Below are positions 24,457 to 32,843 of a stretch of 64,000 nt of DNA, piece by piece; the first letter of the stretch is position 1, and each line of letters starts with the position of its first letter. Under the pieces are notes generated by a model. That model worked only from the letters and a program-made list of their open reading frames with translations, was not told where the DNA came from and did not search any database. The translations under genes were made by a program, and so were the position numbers. This stretch comes from Magnetaquiglobus sp039908105 (GTDB lineage Bacteria; Pseudomonadota; Magnetococcia; Magnetococcales; Magnetaquicoccaceae), in the NCBI GenBank assembly GCA_039908105.1, contig JAMOBI010000007.1:8032-72031 (forward strand). Direction: 5' to 3'.

Positions 24457-25436
24457 GGATGTTCAGGGTTCGGATCCGGCATTCGTTGGCCGCCATGCTC
24501 GTCTGGGTATGGGGTGCAGGTGGCAATCCGGTGTTGGCCGAGATGACCCCACTGGAAACCGTGAGAAATCCAGCCTTGTCGGATTTGTTGAACCTTGCCG
24601 AGTTGGTTGAAGAAAAATCGGACAATGGTTCCTCGGAGATTTTGCTTTATCGTATGCCCGTGCGGGATGAGGCCAGTGAGGAGTGCGCCAGAAAAGCGCG
24701 AGAATGTCGTCATGAAAAGCTGGTGATCGTTGATTATGATTACTCGGAACGGCTTCAACACATGGAAACCGCAGTGTTCATCCTGCCGGAGGCCCTGGAG
24801 TGGCGGAAGCCGAAGCTGACCCAGAAGATTGGAGGAGAGTCGACTGACAATTCGTTCGTGTGTGAGCTGCGCGTGCAGGAGGTTCAGAACGACAGACCCA
24901 GCCAGGATGGTTCGCTGGCCGTGGTGGAGCGCAATTTGTTGGTCCGGCATCGTGAGGTGCTCTGGCAAGGCGCACCTCCGGCAAATGCGACGCGGCAAAT
25001 GGAGGAGATCACGAATCCGGAATTCAAGGATCTGCTGGGCATGCTGGAACTGGGCGCGGAATACCATCTGCCGCGCGTCGATATTCGCCTGTATAAGGCT
25101 TGGCAAAAAAATTCGTTCAACGAATGCGTGGTTCCAGACGATCCGGGCTGCCCAGCCTTTCGTTTGTTGATCGCGATGCGAAAACACGACGCAGTATGGA
25201 ATAATATAAATTATATCGTGCCCAAGGCGATCGGGGGTTGGCATGTCAAGAATATCGAGTTGCAAAGATGGACGGGTCCTGGGGATAGGTATCGCCTGGA
25301 GTTGGAAGAGTACTACCCGAATCCCGATTATGACGCGGATGGCGAGAGGTGCGACGCCGAGCCTGCAAGATGCAGGTTGTTCATCAGTCGCCCCAAGGTC
25401 GTGCTCCTTGAGCTGAAAAAGGGGTACTTCGAGTGA
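24453..25436 (+). CDS. Secreted protein of unknown function, second of the tandem pair
   Basis: 327 residues if translation begins at the GTG that overlaps the previous stop (GTGA), with AAGGGG about 9 bp upstream; an ATG at 24459 is equally possible. The N-terminus is a signal peptide ending near NPVLA. The mature part is a paralogue of the preceding protein, with the same ETVRNPALSDLLNL-type start and the same LKKGYFE end, and an extra cysteine pair near the C-terminus (GERCDAEPARCR). The pair arose by tandem duplication. Conserved cysteines suggest disulfides in the periplasm. Confidence 0.72.
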   Translation: MRMFRVRIRHSLAAMLVWVWGAGGNPVLAEMTPLETVRNPALSDLLNLAELVEEKSDNGSSEILLYRMPVRDEASEECARKARECRHEKLVIVDYDYSERLQHMETAVFILPEALEWRKPKLTQKIGGESTDNSFVCELRVQEVQNDRPSQDGSLAVVERNLLVRHREVLWQGAPPANATRQMEEITNPEFKDLLGMLELGAEYHLPRVDIRLYKAWQKNSFNECVVPDDPGCPAFRLLIAMRKHDAVWNNINYIVPKAIGGWHVKNIELQRWTGPGDRYRLELEEYYPNPDYDADGERCDAEPARCRLFISRPKVVLLELKKGYFE

Positions 25437-25754
25437 ACCGCTTATTGGAGAGGGGTGATTGTCAAGTGGCGGATACCGCTTGGCTGGCCCTCAAATCGCG
25501 CAGTCATTTGGGATTCCGAATCGCACTCTTCTCGGTTTGAATTTGTTTTGTTGTTTTGCGGGCGAAATCCTGAGCGGCTCTTGAAATTCAGCGATGAATA
25601 ATAATGATTAATCTGCGACGGTTCAATTCTTGTTTCTCGTCATGATTGTATTCCTTGTATACGCTAAAATTTTCTTATAGAATCCTGATCGTAAACAGAC
25701 CCTGCATTCTGGTCTTAAAGTCCTTTTTGACAATCAAGCGAACAGGAGAATCCC
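25437..25754 (+). other. 318-bp AT-rich intergenic region
   Basis: No gene or repeat seen. The stretch around 25600-25690 is strongly AT-rich (TTGTATACGCTAAAATTTTCTTATAG) and probably holds the promoter of the lipoprotein gene at 25755, but I cannot fix one -35/-10 pair with the right spacing. Confidence 0.4.
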
Positions 25755-26891
25755 ATGAAGCGGATCAACAAATTTTCATGTATTGTTGCGGGTTTATTGC
25801 TTTCTGGTTGTACAACTGAACTACCTAAATCCATGGTGACCTCGTTTGATGATGTCACGTCCGAATCCGATATGAAGGGCGCCAATTCCAAATTCACCCA
25901 GACTCGCAGCATTGCCTTGAACGGCTTGATGCCCACCCTCTTCCCAGGAGATTTGTGCTACAACAAAATCAGTCGAACGGCAGATTCCATGGTGTGTATT
26001 GCCCCGAAAAATGCCCGGGGCAGCTTTTACAGGGTGCGCACCATCAATGGTGGCAGCTCTGAAATTACTGAATCGGATGTGACCAACCTCCGCAACGCCA
26101 TTGCCGCTGCGACTCAGGAGGCGGAAAAACTTCTTCAGGCCAAACTGAATCTGGTCACTTATAAGGTCTCAACCGCGCAACCGGACCCCGGCGTGCTCAG
26201 CAGCATGAGTGGCACCGTCATCCAGGCGAACAATGACTATCACAGAGCAATCAATAATATTTATGATAAGCTGAACAAACCAGGATTGAACGTCTTTTAC
26301 TGGGATGCCCAAACGGACAATTCGTTTCGTATCGGTCTGGGCACGCTAATGGGATTGAGTTCAGAGGAGATGAAACATCGCTCCGGTTTTGCCGTTGTTG
26401 GTGGGCTCAGGGTGTCTCATCTGTTTGTTGGCAACGATGTGTGGGATGATGCTTGGCCAGCCTTGGATAAAACCAAATTGGAAGGGAGTCAGTACTCCAG
26501 CGTCCCAACCACCATCTATCAAGCCAAATATGCAACCTATTTCTCAGACATGGAGGGACTCTCCAGTCTGCAGGCCAGGTTTGCGGCCACAATCGGACAG
26601 CTCGCCAAGATCGCGGCCAATCCCTCCGTGGAATTGGCGACCATGGAACTGGATATCGGCATTGTCTTATCCAAAATGTACGCTGTGGGTAATGCCGCCA
26701 TGCTCGGCAACAGTCGCGTGGAAAATAAAGATCTGATTTGGGGTAGTACGCTCTTGGAGATGAATAAACCGTGTGGAAGCGATAATCCGCAATGTTGGCA
26801 AACCTTCTATACCGTAGGAACCCAACTGAAAGACTTACGGAACATGGTATGCGCGCAGTGCCAGGAAGTGGATAAGTCAGGAAAGAAATAG
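25755..26891 (+). CDS. Lipoprotein of unknown function
   Basis: 378 residues with a lipoprotein signal (KFSCIVAGLLLSGCTTEL; acylated Cys at residue 22). AGGAGAA precedes the ATG. The mature protein is mostly helical and polar; a segment NLRNAIAAATQEAEKLLQAKLNL looks coiled-coil. It ends with a cysteine-rich tail (CGSDNPQCW, CAQCQEV). No family recognised. It follows the tandem secreted pair in the same AT-richer island but is separated by 318 bp and has its own leader, so co-regulation is not shown. Confidence 0.8.
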   Translation: MKRINKFSCIVAGLLLSGCTTELPKSMVTSFDDVTSESDMKGANSKFTQTRSIALNGLMPTLFPGDLCYNKISRTADSMVCIAPKNARGSFYRVRTINGGSSEITESDVTNLRNAIAAATQEAEKLLQAKLNLVTYKVSTAQPDPGVLSSMSGTVIQANNDYHRAINNIYDKLNKPGLNVFYWDAQTDNSFRIGLGTLMGLSSEEMKHRSGFAVVGGLRVSHLFVGNDVWDDAWPALDKTKLEGSQYSSVPTTIYQAKYATYFSDMEGLSSLQARFAATIGQLAKIAANPSVELATMELDIGIVLSKMYAVGNAAMLGNSRVENKDLIWGSTLLEMNKPCGSDNPQCWQTFYTVGTQLKDLRNMVCAQCQEVDKSGKK

Positions 26892-26954
26892 GATTGGATG
26901 TCAAAGAGATCCACTGGATGCCCACATGGGGTGCCCGGATTCCTTTGCACCTTT

Positions 26955-27040
26955 TGCCTGGATCCGGTGGTTGCGGGCAATCACTTGCTGAACCTGTTGA
27001 TCCCTGAGGCAAGTCGGAAAAGGTTCGTTATCAATAAGGT
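26955..27040 (+). repeat. Family C repeat, single half-element
   Basis: GATCCGGTGGTTGCGGGCAATCAC (26961-26984) and the following ~55 bp up to ATCAATAAGGT match the left arm and interior of the inverted-repeat element at 53521-53693 with scattered changes. The opposite arm is absent here. Confidence 0.55.
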
Positions 27041-27083
27041 TGTCTTGGTGTGGCGTGGGATTTTCGCTTTTGGGGTTCCACGG

Positions 27084-27190
27084 GTGGGGGGGTGAGGGGG
27101 TTCTCCCCCCCCATCATGCAAGTTTGGGAACGACGCTTGTGTTCTGCACAGAGGTCTGGTGTAGAATGATCATTCCATAATGGTTGCGGT
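27084..27190 (+). repeat. Family B hairpin joined to a decayed family A 3' end
   Basis: The first 40 bp are a family B unit (GGGTGGGGGGGTGAGG...CCCCCCATCATGCAAG). What follows (GGGAACGACGCTTGTGTTCTGCACAGAG, ending near ATGGTTGCGGTAT) resembles the right portion of family A copies 1 and 2. This suggests a chimera or one larger ancestral element. Confidence 0.5.
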
Positions 27191-27508
27191 ATCCTGTTCA
27201 TCAGATTGATTGACAGCCACTGTCGGCAGCGGTCAAGGGCGGTCCGAACGGTCGGAGCCCAGTGTGTCAGGCGACATGAGAAATCGCTTCCTGGCGATAT
27301 GAAGTTCTGACCCGCTCCCGGCGAACCGAGTTGCGTCGGGGGGTGAAGTCGCATGCAGTTACTTTCAGTAGGATTTTAAATCTGGATGGTTGGGGCTTGA
27401 AGGGGAATCCATGGACCTTGGAGAGGCCGGGAGCATCGTCGCCATGCACGGATCGGATGGGGAATCTCCTACCCGGAGCCGTGCATGGACGAAAGCTCAA
27501 GCGAAGGG
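27191..27508. other. Intergenic stretch with a 10-bp hairpin near the chemotaxis operon end
   Basis: No gene seen. CCATGCACGG (27442-27451) pairs exactly with CCGTGCATGG (27479-27488) around 27 nt that contain a further GGGGA...TCTCC/ACCC dyad. The region 27290-27490 reads like structured RNA rather than protein. A decayed group II intron end is one thought, but no domain V signature can be confirmed. Confidence 0.35.
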
Positions 27509-28972
27509 TTACACCTGCTTCTTGCGCCGATAATAATCCAACAGACCGTGCAGGGTCACAAAGCCGCGCAACACGCCGTGCGTACTCACCACGGGCAGGG
27601 AGTGCAGTCGATGCTCCATGATCAGATCCGCAGCCTGTTCGATCGTACCATCCAGCGGGATGGTGATCGTTTTTTGCGTGGAGTTGATCTTGCCGAGCGG
27701 CAGACTGCACAACGCCTTGTCACGCTGCGTCATCGCCTTGGTGCCGAAGAACGGTCCCATGATCTGCCGCAGATCGCTGTAACTGACCACGCGCAACAGC
27801 TTGCCGCCCCGCTCCACGCCGATATAGCGGTAGCCATCCTGGCGCATCGCCATGATCGCCACGATCACCCGCTCATCATCCCTCAAGGTGAAGGGATACT
27901 CGGTGATGAGCAACTTGACGCTGCCGGAATCGCCCGGCCTGGGCAGTGAATCCTTGGCATACTGCATCCCGGGCAAAGGCCCGAACATCTCGCCGGTGGC
28001 AATCGACGCCTTGCCGCCCGCTTTGCCGCCCGGCGCACGACCGCCGCGCAGGGTGTTGATGTCACCACCCTCCAACGCGGCATCCACGGTCTCGCGATCG
28101 AGATCCGGCGGCTGATAGGGATCCAGGAAGGTGAATTCGCTCTCTGCATCGGAGTTGCCCGCCATCCCTTTGACACCGCCCTTGCCAGCGGCCGCCCCTT
28201 TCGCAGCAGCCGGCTTGGCAGGCGGTGGCGGCGGAGGCGGCGGGGGTGGTGGTGGAGGTGGCGGTGGAGGCGGTGGAGGTGGAGGCGGTGGAGGCGGTGG
28301 CTCTGCCACGGGTGCCGGAGCGGGCGCCGGTTTGGCCGCCTCGGTTTTCTGGGTTCCGGCTGCCAGTTCCGCATCCGAGCCGGGAATCTTGACCTTCAAC
28401 AGCGTTTCGGCAAATCCGCGCGACAACACCCAATAGGCGGTCTGCGGCGGAAAATCCGAAACCTGAATCTGTACGGCCACCGACAGATAGGTGACCTCGT
28501 CCTTGAGGGTTTTGGGGAAATCACCGTAGGTGACGTGCGTGGTGCTGACCAGAAACAGATGTCCGCCCTCGGGAAGCTTCTTTTCCACCAGGTCGTTGAG
28601 CGCACCGACCACCTGGTTGGAAACCTCCTGGAAACCCTCCTGAATCTCTTCGTTGTATTCGCGATTCTTGACCTGAGTCTGGATGACCGAGGCCCCCATC
28701 ATCATCATCAGGCCGCTTAAGGCAATGGAGGTGGCGACATCGAAAATCAGGTGGATGTCGCCAGACTTCATCCCATCTTCGGTGACATACGCCACGCTGC
28801 GATCCGATTCGAACAGCAGTTCCAGATCGTCGCGACCCCGATTGAGTTCGATCTCTTGCAGTGTGCAGACCACAGGCGCTGCGGTCAGCGTGTTCAGGTC
28901 GTTGCCCAGTTTCGTGAAATAATTCAAGAAAAAGGGTCGGGTTCGTTTGGCGATATCCGAAGGGGTTTCCAT
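27509..28972 (-). CDS. CheC/CheX-like phosphatase domain fused through a polyproline linker to CBS domains
   Basis: 487 residues. The N-terminal ~210 residues look like the CheC/CheX/FliY fold: a helix QEGFQEVSNQVVGALNDL contains E-x2-N (E116, N119), the pair that dephosphorylates CheY-P in that family. A linker contains 27 consecutive prolines. The C-terminal half has two CBS motifs (IVAIMAMRQDGYRYIGVERGGKLLRVVS and TITIPLDGTIEQAADLIMEHRLHSLPVVSTHG), which normally bind adenine nucleotides. An energy-state-gated CheY phosphatase is a plausible but untested reading. It lies last in the chemotaxis block, separated from cheY by a hairpin, so it may have its own promoter. Confidence 0.7.
   Translation of the reverse strand: METPSDIAKRTRPFFLNYFTKLGNDLNTLTAAPVVCTLQEIELNRGRDDLELLFESDRSVAYVTEDGMKSGDIHLIFDVATSIALSGLMMMMGASVIQTQVKNREYNEEIQEGFQEVSNQVVGALNDLVEKKLPEGGHLFLVSTTHVTYGDFPKTLKDEVTYLSVAVQIQVSDFPPQTAYWVLSRGFAETLLKVKIPGSDAELAAGTQKTEAAKPAPAPAPVAEPPPPPPPPPPPPPPPPPPPPPPPPPPPAKPAAAKGAAAGKGGVKGMAGNSDAESEFTFLDPYQPPDLDRETVDAALEGGDINTLRGGRAPGGKAGGKASIATGEMFGPLPGMQYAKDSLPRPGDSGSVKLLITEYPFTLRDDERVIVAIMAMRQDGYRYIGVERGGKLLRVVSYSDLRQIMGPFFGTKAMTQRDKALCSLPLGKINSTQKTITIPLDGTIEQAADLIMEHRLHSLPVVSTHGVLRGFVTLHGLLDYYRRKKQV
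28220..28300 (-). repeat. 27-codon polyproline tract
   Basis: Twenty-seven consecutive CCN codons with mixed third bases (CCA, CCG, CCT, CCC), so it is not a simple DNA slippage repeat. Translation would strongly need EF-P. It links the phosphatase-like and CBS parts of the protein. Confidence 0.97.
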
Positions 28973-29115
28973 TGCTTAAAGCTCACTCGCATCTGTCAGC
29001 ATGGGTTTGACCAAGGATCTGGCGAGGTTTGTTCAGCAATTTTCACGCCACATTGATAGACGTGGCGCTTTTTGACACCCAGGAGGGGAGGCAAAATCCG
29101 AGGGTTGTTTGACAC

Positions 29116-29164
29116 GCAAACACCCCGGAATGTCATGTTCATTAAGACACTCCAGGGTGTTTGC
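29116..29164 (-). terminator. Long hairpin behind cheY
   Basis: GCAAACACCCC and its complement (GGGTGTTTGC, with GGA/TCC inside) form a 13-14 bp stem around about 21 nt. It lies 30 bp after the cheY stop on the minus strand, before the CBS gene. No long T-run follows, so it is either a weak terminator or an RNA-processing and stability site. Confidence 0.5.
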
Positions 29165-29195
29165 GTTGCACGCTTTCGGCAAACGGAGAAAGCGG

Positions 29196-29570
29196 TTATT
29201 TCAAGAAACGCTCGAGTTCGGCTTGCAGGGTTTCCGGGGTGAACGGCTTTTTGATGTGGCCGTTGGCACCCGCTTCCATCGCGGCTCCAACCTTGGTTTC
29301 GCCACCCTCGGTGGTCACCATCACGATCGGGATGTTCTTGATCGCAGGAGCGGCTGCGCGTACCGACTTGACGAAGTTCAAACCATCCATCACCGGCATG
29401 TTCCAGTCGGAGAGGATCAGGTTGAAATTGGGGTCGGTCGCAAGCAGATCCATTCCCTCCTGGCCATTGCCCGCTTCCAGGATGTCCGTGATTGCAAAGC
29501 CGGCCTGACGAAGGCCGCGAGCCACGATTTTCCGCATGACGCTCGAGTCGTCAACGATCAGTACGCGCAT
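29196..29570 (-). CDS. cheY: CheY-type single-domain response regulator
   Basis: 124 residues, one receiver domain and no output domain. Acidic pocket DD at 7-8, phospho-acceptor D55 in LILSDWNMPVMDG, Thr in VMVTTEGG and Lys in HIKKPFTPE are all conserved. It probably binds FliM at the flagellar switch when phosphorylated by CheA, or acts as a phosphate sink. It is one of two CheY proteins in this operon; which one drives the motor cannot be told. Confidence 0.9.
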   Translation of the reverse strand: MRVLIVDDSSVMRKIVARGLRQAGFAITDILEAGNGQEGMDLLATDPNFNLILSDWNMPVMDGLNFVKSVRAAAPAIKNIPIVMVTTEGGETKVGAAMEAGANGHIKKPFTPETLQAELERFLK

Positions 29571-29748
29571 AAGTTCCTCTTATTGAAATCGTTCAGGCTG
29601 GTTGAAACAAAACACCGTGATTAAAAACGTAACCATCGCAAAAAATGGCCAAGGGTTCAAGTGTTTTTTTTGCCATTTGCCATTTACCGATGAACTCCCG
29701 CAAGGAAGATCTCCGGTAGAAGAAAGGGTATTCACCCCAACATGCAAG

Positions 29749-30225
29749 TTACAAACTGGCGTAGACCTTCAGAATACCCTCTTCCATCTGAAAAGTGAAC
29801 AAAGTGGTCGGGCGGTTGGTCTTCCACTGCGCGGTATACTCCTGCCCGACAATCGCCACCGGGGGCGAGAGATTGACACCGCCGATCTGAGCCTTGGTTT
29901 TCATCCCGCCACAGACCATGTTACCCAATTCCGCCGCGCCGTCGAGCAGATCCTCCATCATGAGTTCATCCGGCGTTAACCCCACGATGCGCGAGACAAT
30001 CTCGCGCAGCAGTGCCTGGCTGCACGAAACCCCGACCATGCCGGTCATCTGCCCGTCCAGGCGCACCAGACCCACCACCTCGCTGGTGAGCGAAAAATGA
30101 TCCACACTCTCCTGACCGGCAAAGACCACTTCGGACATGGCCATGGCGGTCATCATCTCCGTGACCGCCAGACGCAGACCGGTCAACAGTTTGTCCATCA
30201 ACTCCGGGGAATTGGCTACGCTCAT
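29749..30225 (-). CDS. cheX: CheX/CheC-like CheY-P phosphatase
   Basis: 158 residues. The helix DLLDGAAELGNMVCGGMKTK holds the E-x2-N catalytic pair (ELGN) and the G-rich turn typical of CheX. The rest alternates strands and helices in the CheC/CheX pattern. It sits between the two cheY genes, which supports a role in resetting CheY-P. Confidence 0.8.
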   Translation of the reverse strand: MSVANSPELMDKLLTGLRLAVTEMMTAMAMSEVVFAGQESVDHFSLTSEVVGLVRLDGQMTGMVGVSCSQALLREIVSRIVGLTPDELMMEDLLDGAAELGNMVCGGMKTKAQIGGVNLSPPVAIVGQEYTAQWKTNRPTTLFTFQMEEGILKVYASL

Positions 30226-30276
30226 GTGCTGCTCCGTGTGATTTGTGGTCTAAAGGGGAAAAGCGCTCCCGCTTCC

Positions 30277-30654
30277 TTACAGGCCACCCATGCCCAACGC
30301 TTCCATGATGCGACTGGCCATCTCTTCCTGCGTGAAAGGCTTGGTCTGATAGTGAATGGCGCCGGCCTGAATCGCCTTGATGATGTAATCCTTTTCCCCT
30401 TCGGTGGTCACCATCATCACCGGGATGTGCGCCCAGCGCGGATCGGCCTTGACCAGTTTGAGCACCTCCAGGCCGTTCATGCCTGGCATGTTCCAGTCCA
30501 AGAGAATCAGCGAGACCTCATCGCCGTGATTCTCTAAAACCTTGATGCCCATGTCGCCGTTTTCCGCTTCGAGCACCTCGAAGCCGATCATGGCGCCGAC
30601 GCCGCTGATGACACGCCGAATGGTTCTGGAGTCGTCAATGGTGAGTAGTTTCAT
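30277..30654 (-). CDS. cheY: CheY-type single-domain response regulator (second)
   Basis: 125 residues with DD at 7-8, D53 in LILLDWNMPGMNG, TTEGE and TKPFTQE. It is similar to the downstream CheY but clearly diverged from it. It lies 60 bp after cheR in the same direction. It may serve as the motor regulator or as a phosphate sink. Confidence 0.9.
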   Translation of the reverse strand: MKLLTIDDSRTIRRVISGVGAMIGFEVLEAENGDMGIKVLENHGDEVSLILLDWNMPGMNGLEVLKLVKADPRWAHIPVMMVTTEGEKDYIIKAIQAGAIHYQTKPFTQEEMASRIMEALGMGGL

Positions 30655-30714
30655 GAGGTTTCACTTTTTTCTCGAACGTGTATCCGGTTTACGACTCGCC
30701 AGCAATTCCATGGT

Positions 30715-31542
30715 TCAGGTGGGTTTGTACATGGCGGCTGAACCCATCATCACTTGTTGAAACGCGGTGGTATATCCCCGGGGTGATTCCGATGCCCCGA
30801 TGGCCAGTATGCCGTCCTTGTTCAGGCTGTCGTGCATTTTGCCATAGATTTGACGCTTCAATTCATCCGAAAAGTAGATCAACACGTTGCGGCACATCAG
30901 AAAATCGAACATACCATGCTCCTTGAAGGAGCTCATCAGATTGAACTGCTGGAATTTCACCAGATTGCGCACCTCGGGAGCCACTTCAAAGACCATACCG
31001 TTCTTCTTGAAGTAACGTTCCAGAAAATCCGGACGCATGCCGCGCGAGATGGCCAGCTGGCTGTAGCGTCCCGACGAGGCGAGTACGATTGCCGACGGCG
31101 ACAGATCGGTGGCCAGAATCGAAAACTTGGAGATCGGCGGTGGGGCGTCCACCTTGCGCAACTCCTCGTGGATCAGCATGGCCACCGAATAGGGCTCCTG
31201 ACCCGTGGAACAGGCGGCTGACCAGATGCGTACCTGGGGAGCGGTGCGCCCCTTTTTGACCAGGGCCGGTATCACATGATCGCTCAGTGCTGCGGCAAAC
31301 GAATCGTCGCGGAACCACAACGTTTCGTTGGTGGTCATGGCGTCGATCACCTTGGCGCGCAAGGGTCCGGTGTCGGCCTTGAGCTTGGCGTGGAGCTGAA
31401 GGAAATTCTCGCAGCCGTTCTGTACCAAAAGAACGGTCAGGCGATTTTCGATCAGATACTCCTTGCCGGGATTGATCTGAATGCCACTGTTCTCATTGAT
31501 GAAGTGGCGGATAAGGTCGAATTCTTCTTGTGTAATGGCCAT
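30715..31542 (-). CDS. cheR: Chemoreceptor methyltransferase CheR
   Basis: 275 residues. The N-terminal helical domain (QEEFDLIRHFINENSGIQI) precedes a SAM-dependent methyltransferase domain with IWSAACSTGQEPYSVAMLI, the CheR signature, and FDFLMCRNVLIYF, the substrate-side motif. It methylates glutamates of MCPs for adaptation. The start lies 2 bp after the cheB stop. Confidence 0.94.
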   Translation of the reverse strand: MAITQEEFDLIRHFINENSGIQINPGKEYLIENRLTVLLVQNGCENFLQLHAKLKADTGPLRAKVIDAMTTNETLWFRDDSFAAALSDHVIPALVKKGRTAPQVRIWSAACSTGQEPYSVAMLIHEELRKVDAPPPISKFSILATDLSPSAIVLASSGRYSQLAISRGMRPDFLERYFKKNGMVFEVAPEVRNLVKFQQFNLMSSFKEHGMFDFLMCRNVLIYFSDELKRQIYGKMHDSLNKDGILAIGASESPRGYTTAFQQVMMGSAAMYKPT

Positions 31543-31544
31543 GG

Positions 31545-32813
31545 TCAGCGGGCCAGGGATGGGTTGCAGAGTTGAATGATCCTGGGCCCGATGGCGTCCA
31601 GTGACAACGATTCGTCGGAAAGACCTTTTTCTTCAACGGATCTGGGCATGCCGTACACCACGCAGGAGCTTTTGTCTTGAGTGATACACCAGGTTTTTCC
31701 GCCTCGTTTCAGGGCATCCACGCCGTTGGTGCCATCACGTCCCATTCCGGTGAGAATAACACTCAATATGTTCCCAGTAAAGGATGCTGCAACGGACATG
31801 AAAAGAACATCCACCGCCGGGCGGCATTCGTTGACCTTGGGGCCGTCGTTGAGGATCAGTTTGAGACCTCCGTCGCGATTTTGCAAGGTCATATGGCGTC
31901 CACCCATGGCAATCGTCACGCTTCCCGGGGTCAGGGGCTGCTCGTCGCGGGACTCTTTCACCGCCAGGCCCGAGGCGCGACTCAATTGCGCAGCCAAGGA
32001 GGTGGTGAAGACCGGCGGCATGTGCTGCACGATCAGCGTGGGAATCGGCAGTTTTTCGCGCAGCGTGGAAAAAATGGTTGTCAATGCCGCTGGTCCGCCG
32101 GTCGAAGAGCCGATCAGCAGCAGATCCGGATGCGGTGGGCTCTTCATCGAGATCGCGCTGCGGGTCGGCGCCATGGCCGGTGCCATGGCCGGTGCCATGG
32201 CTGGTGCCGTGGCCGGCAGGGTGCGTGTGCCCATGGGCACTGCCGCAGGTCTGCTTTGCGGCGTCGGCAGCGTGGGTCGCGCACCGAAAGAGGGCATCGA
32301 AAAGGCCTGGGAGGGCGGCGGCATCGTCGCCCCGGCGGGTGAGACCGGCGGCGCGGCGCCCGGTGCGCCCTTGTCGCTCTCCTGGTTTTGTTGCAACAAA
32401 GTCAGGATCGGCTCCAGACTCTGTCGCAACGTGGTCTTGGCCTTCTCGACATTGTTCTCCAGCGGTTTGGTGATGAAATCCAAAGCACCGGCATTCAGAC
32501 ATTCGACGATGATGTTGGCATTCTGGCGCGATGTGGAGCTCACCATCACCACGGTCAGCTTCGGATAGCGTTTGCGCAGCTCTTTGAGCGTGGTCAGACC
32601 ATCCATCACCGGCATTTCGACATCCAACAGCACGATATCCGGACGCTCCGGGTCGTTGGCCGTGAACTGGGCCACGATTTTGTCGAGCGCCAGCTTGCCG
32701 TTGGATGAGGTGCCCGTGACACGAATCCCCGGAATGCTCTCCGCGACATTCTTCATGATCATGCGATAGGTGATGGTATCATCCACCACCATGGCCTTGA
32801 TGGGCTCAGCCAT
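31545..32813 (-). CDS. cheB: Chemotaxis methylesterase/deamidase CheB
   Basis: 422 residues. The receiver domain (residues ~5-125, D64 in LLDVEMPVMDG) is joined by a long Ala/Pro/Met linker (~135-225, with repeated APAM units) to the methylesterase domain. The Ser-His-Asp triad lies in IGSSTGGP, VQHMPP and GMGRDGTNG. It removes methyl groups from receptors and is activated by CheA phosphorylation. The linker is longer than in E. coli CheB (349 residues total). Confidence 0.94.
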   Translation of the reverse strand: MAEPIKAMVVDDTITYRMIMKNVAESIPGIRVTGTSSNGKLALDKIVAQFTANDPERPDIVLLDVEMPVMDGLTTLKELRKRYPKLTVVMVSSTSRQNANIIVECLNAGALDFITKPLENNVEKAKTTLRQSLEPILTLLQQNQESDKGAPGAAPPVSPAGATMPPPSQAFSMPSFGARPTLPTPQSRPAAVPMGTRTLPATAPAMAPAMAPAMAPTRSAISMKSPPHPDLLLIGSSTGGPAALTTIFSTLREKLPIPTLIVQHMPPVFTTSLAAQLSRASGLAVKESRDEQPLTPGSVTIAMGGRHMTLQNRDGGLKLILNDGPKVNECRPAVDVLFMSVAASFTGNILSVILTGMGRDGTNGVDALKRGGKTWCITQDKSSCVVYGMPRSVEEKGLSDESLSLDAIGPRIIQLCNPSLAR

Positions 32814-32843
32814 GCATCCGCTCCGTCATGGTGCCGCCTTCTC

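Noticed and set aside
26898..27095. 65-codon frame after the lipoprotein gene
   Set aside because: Most of it is family C and family B repeat sequence and no conserved protein pattern is visible.
27290..27490. Group II intron domain V
   Set aside because: A hairpin is present, but the 34-nt domain V pattern with its AGC-type triad and bulge could not be recognised, and no reverse transcriptase is nearby.
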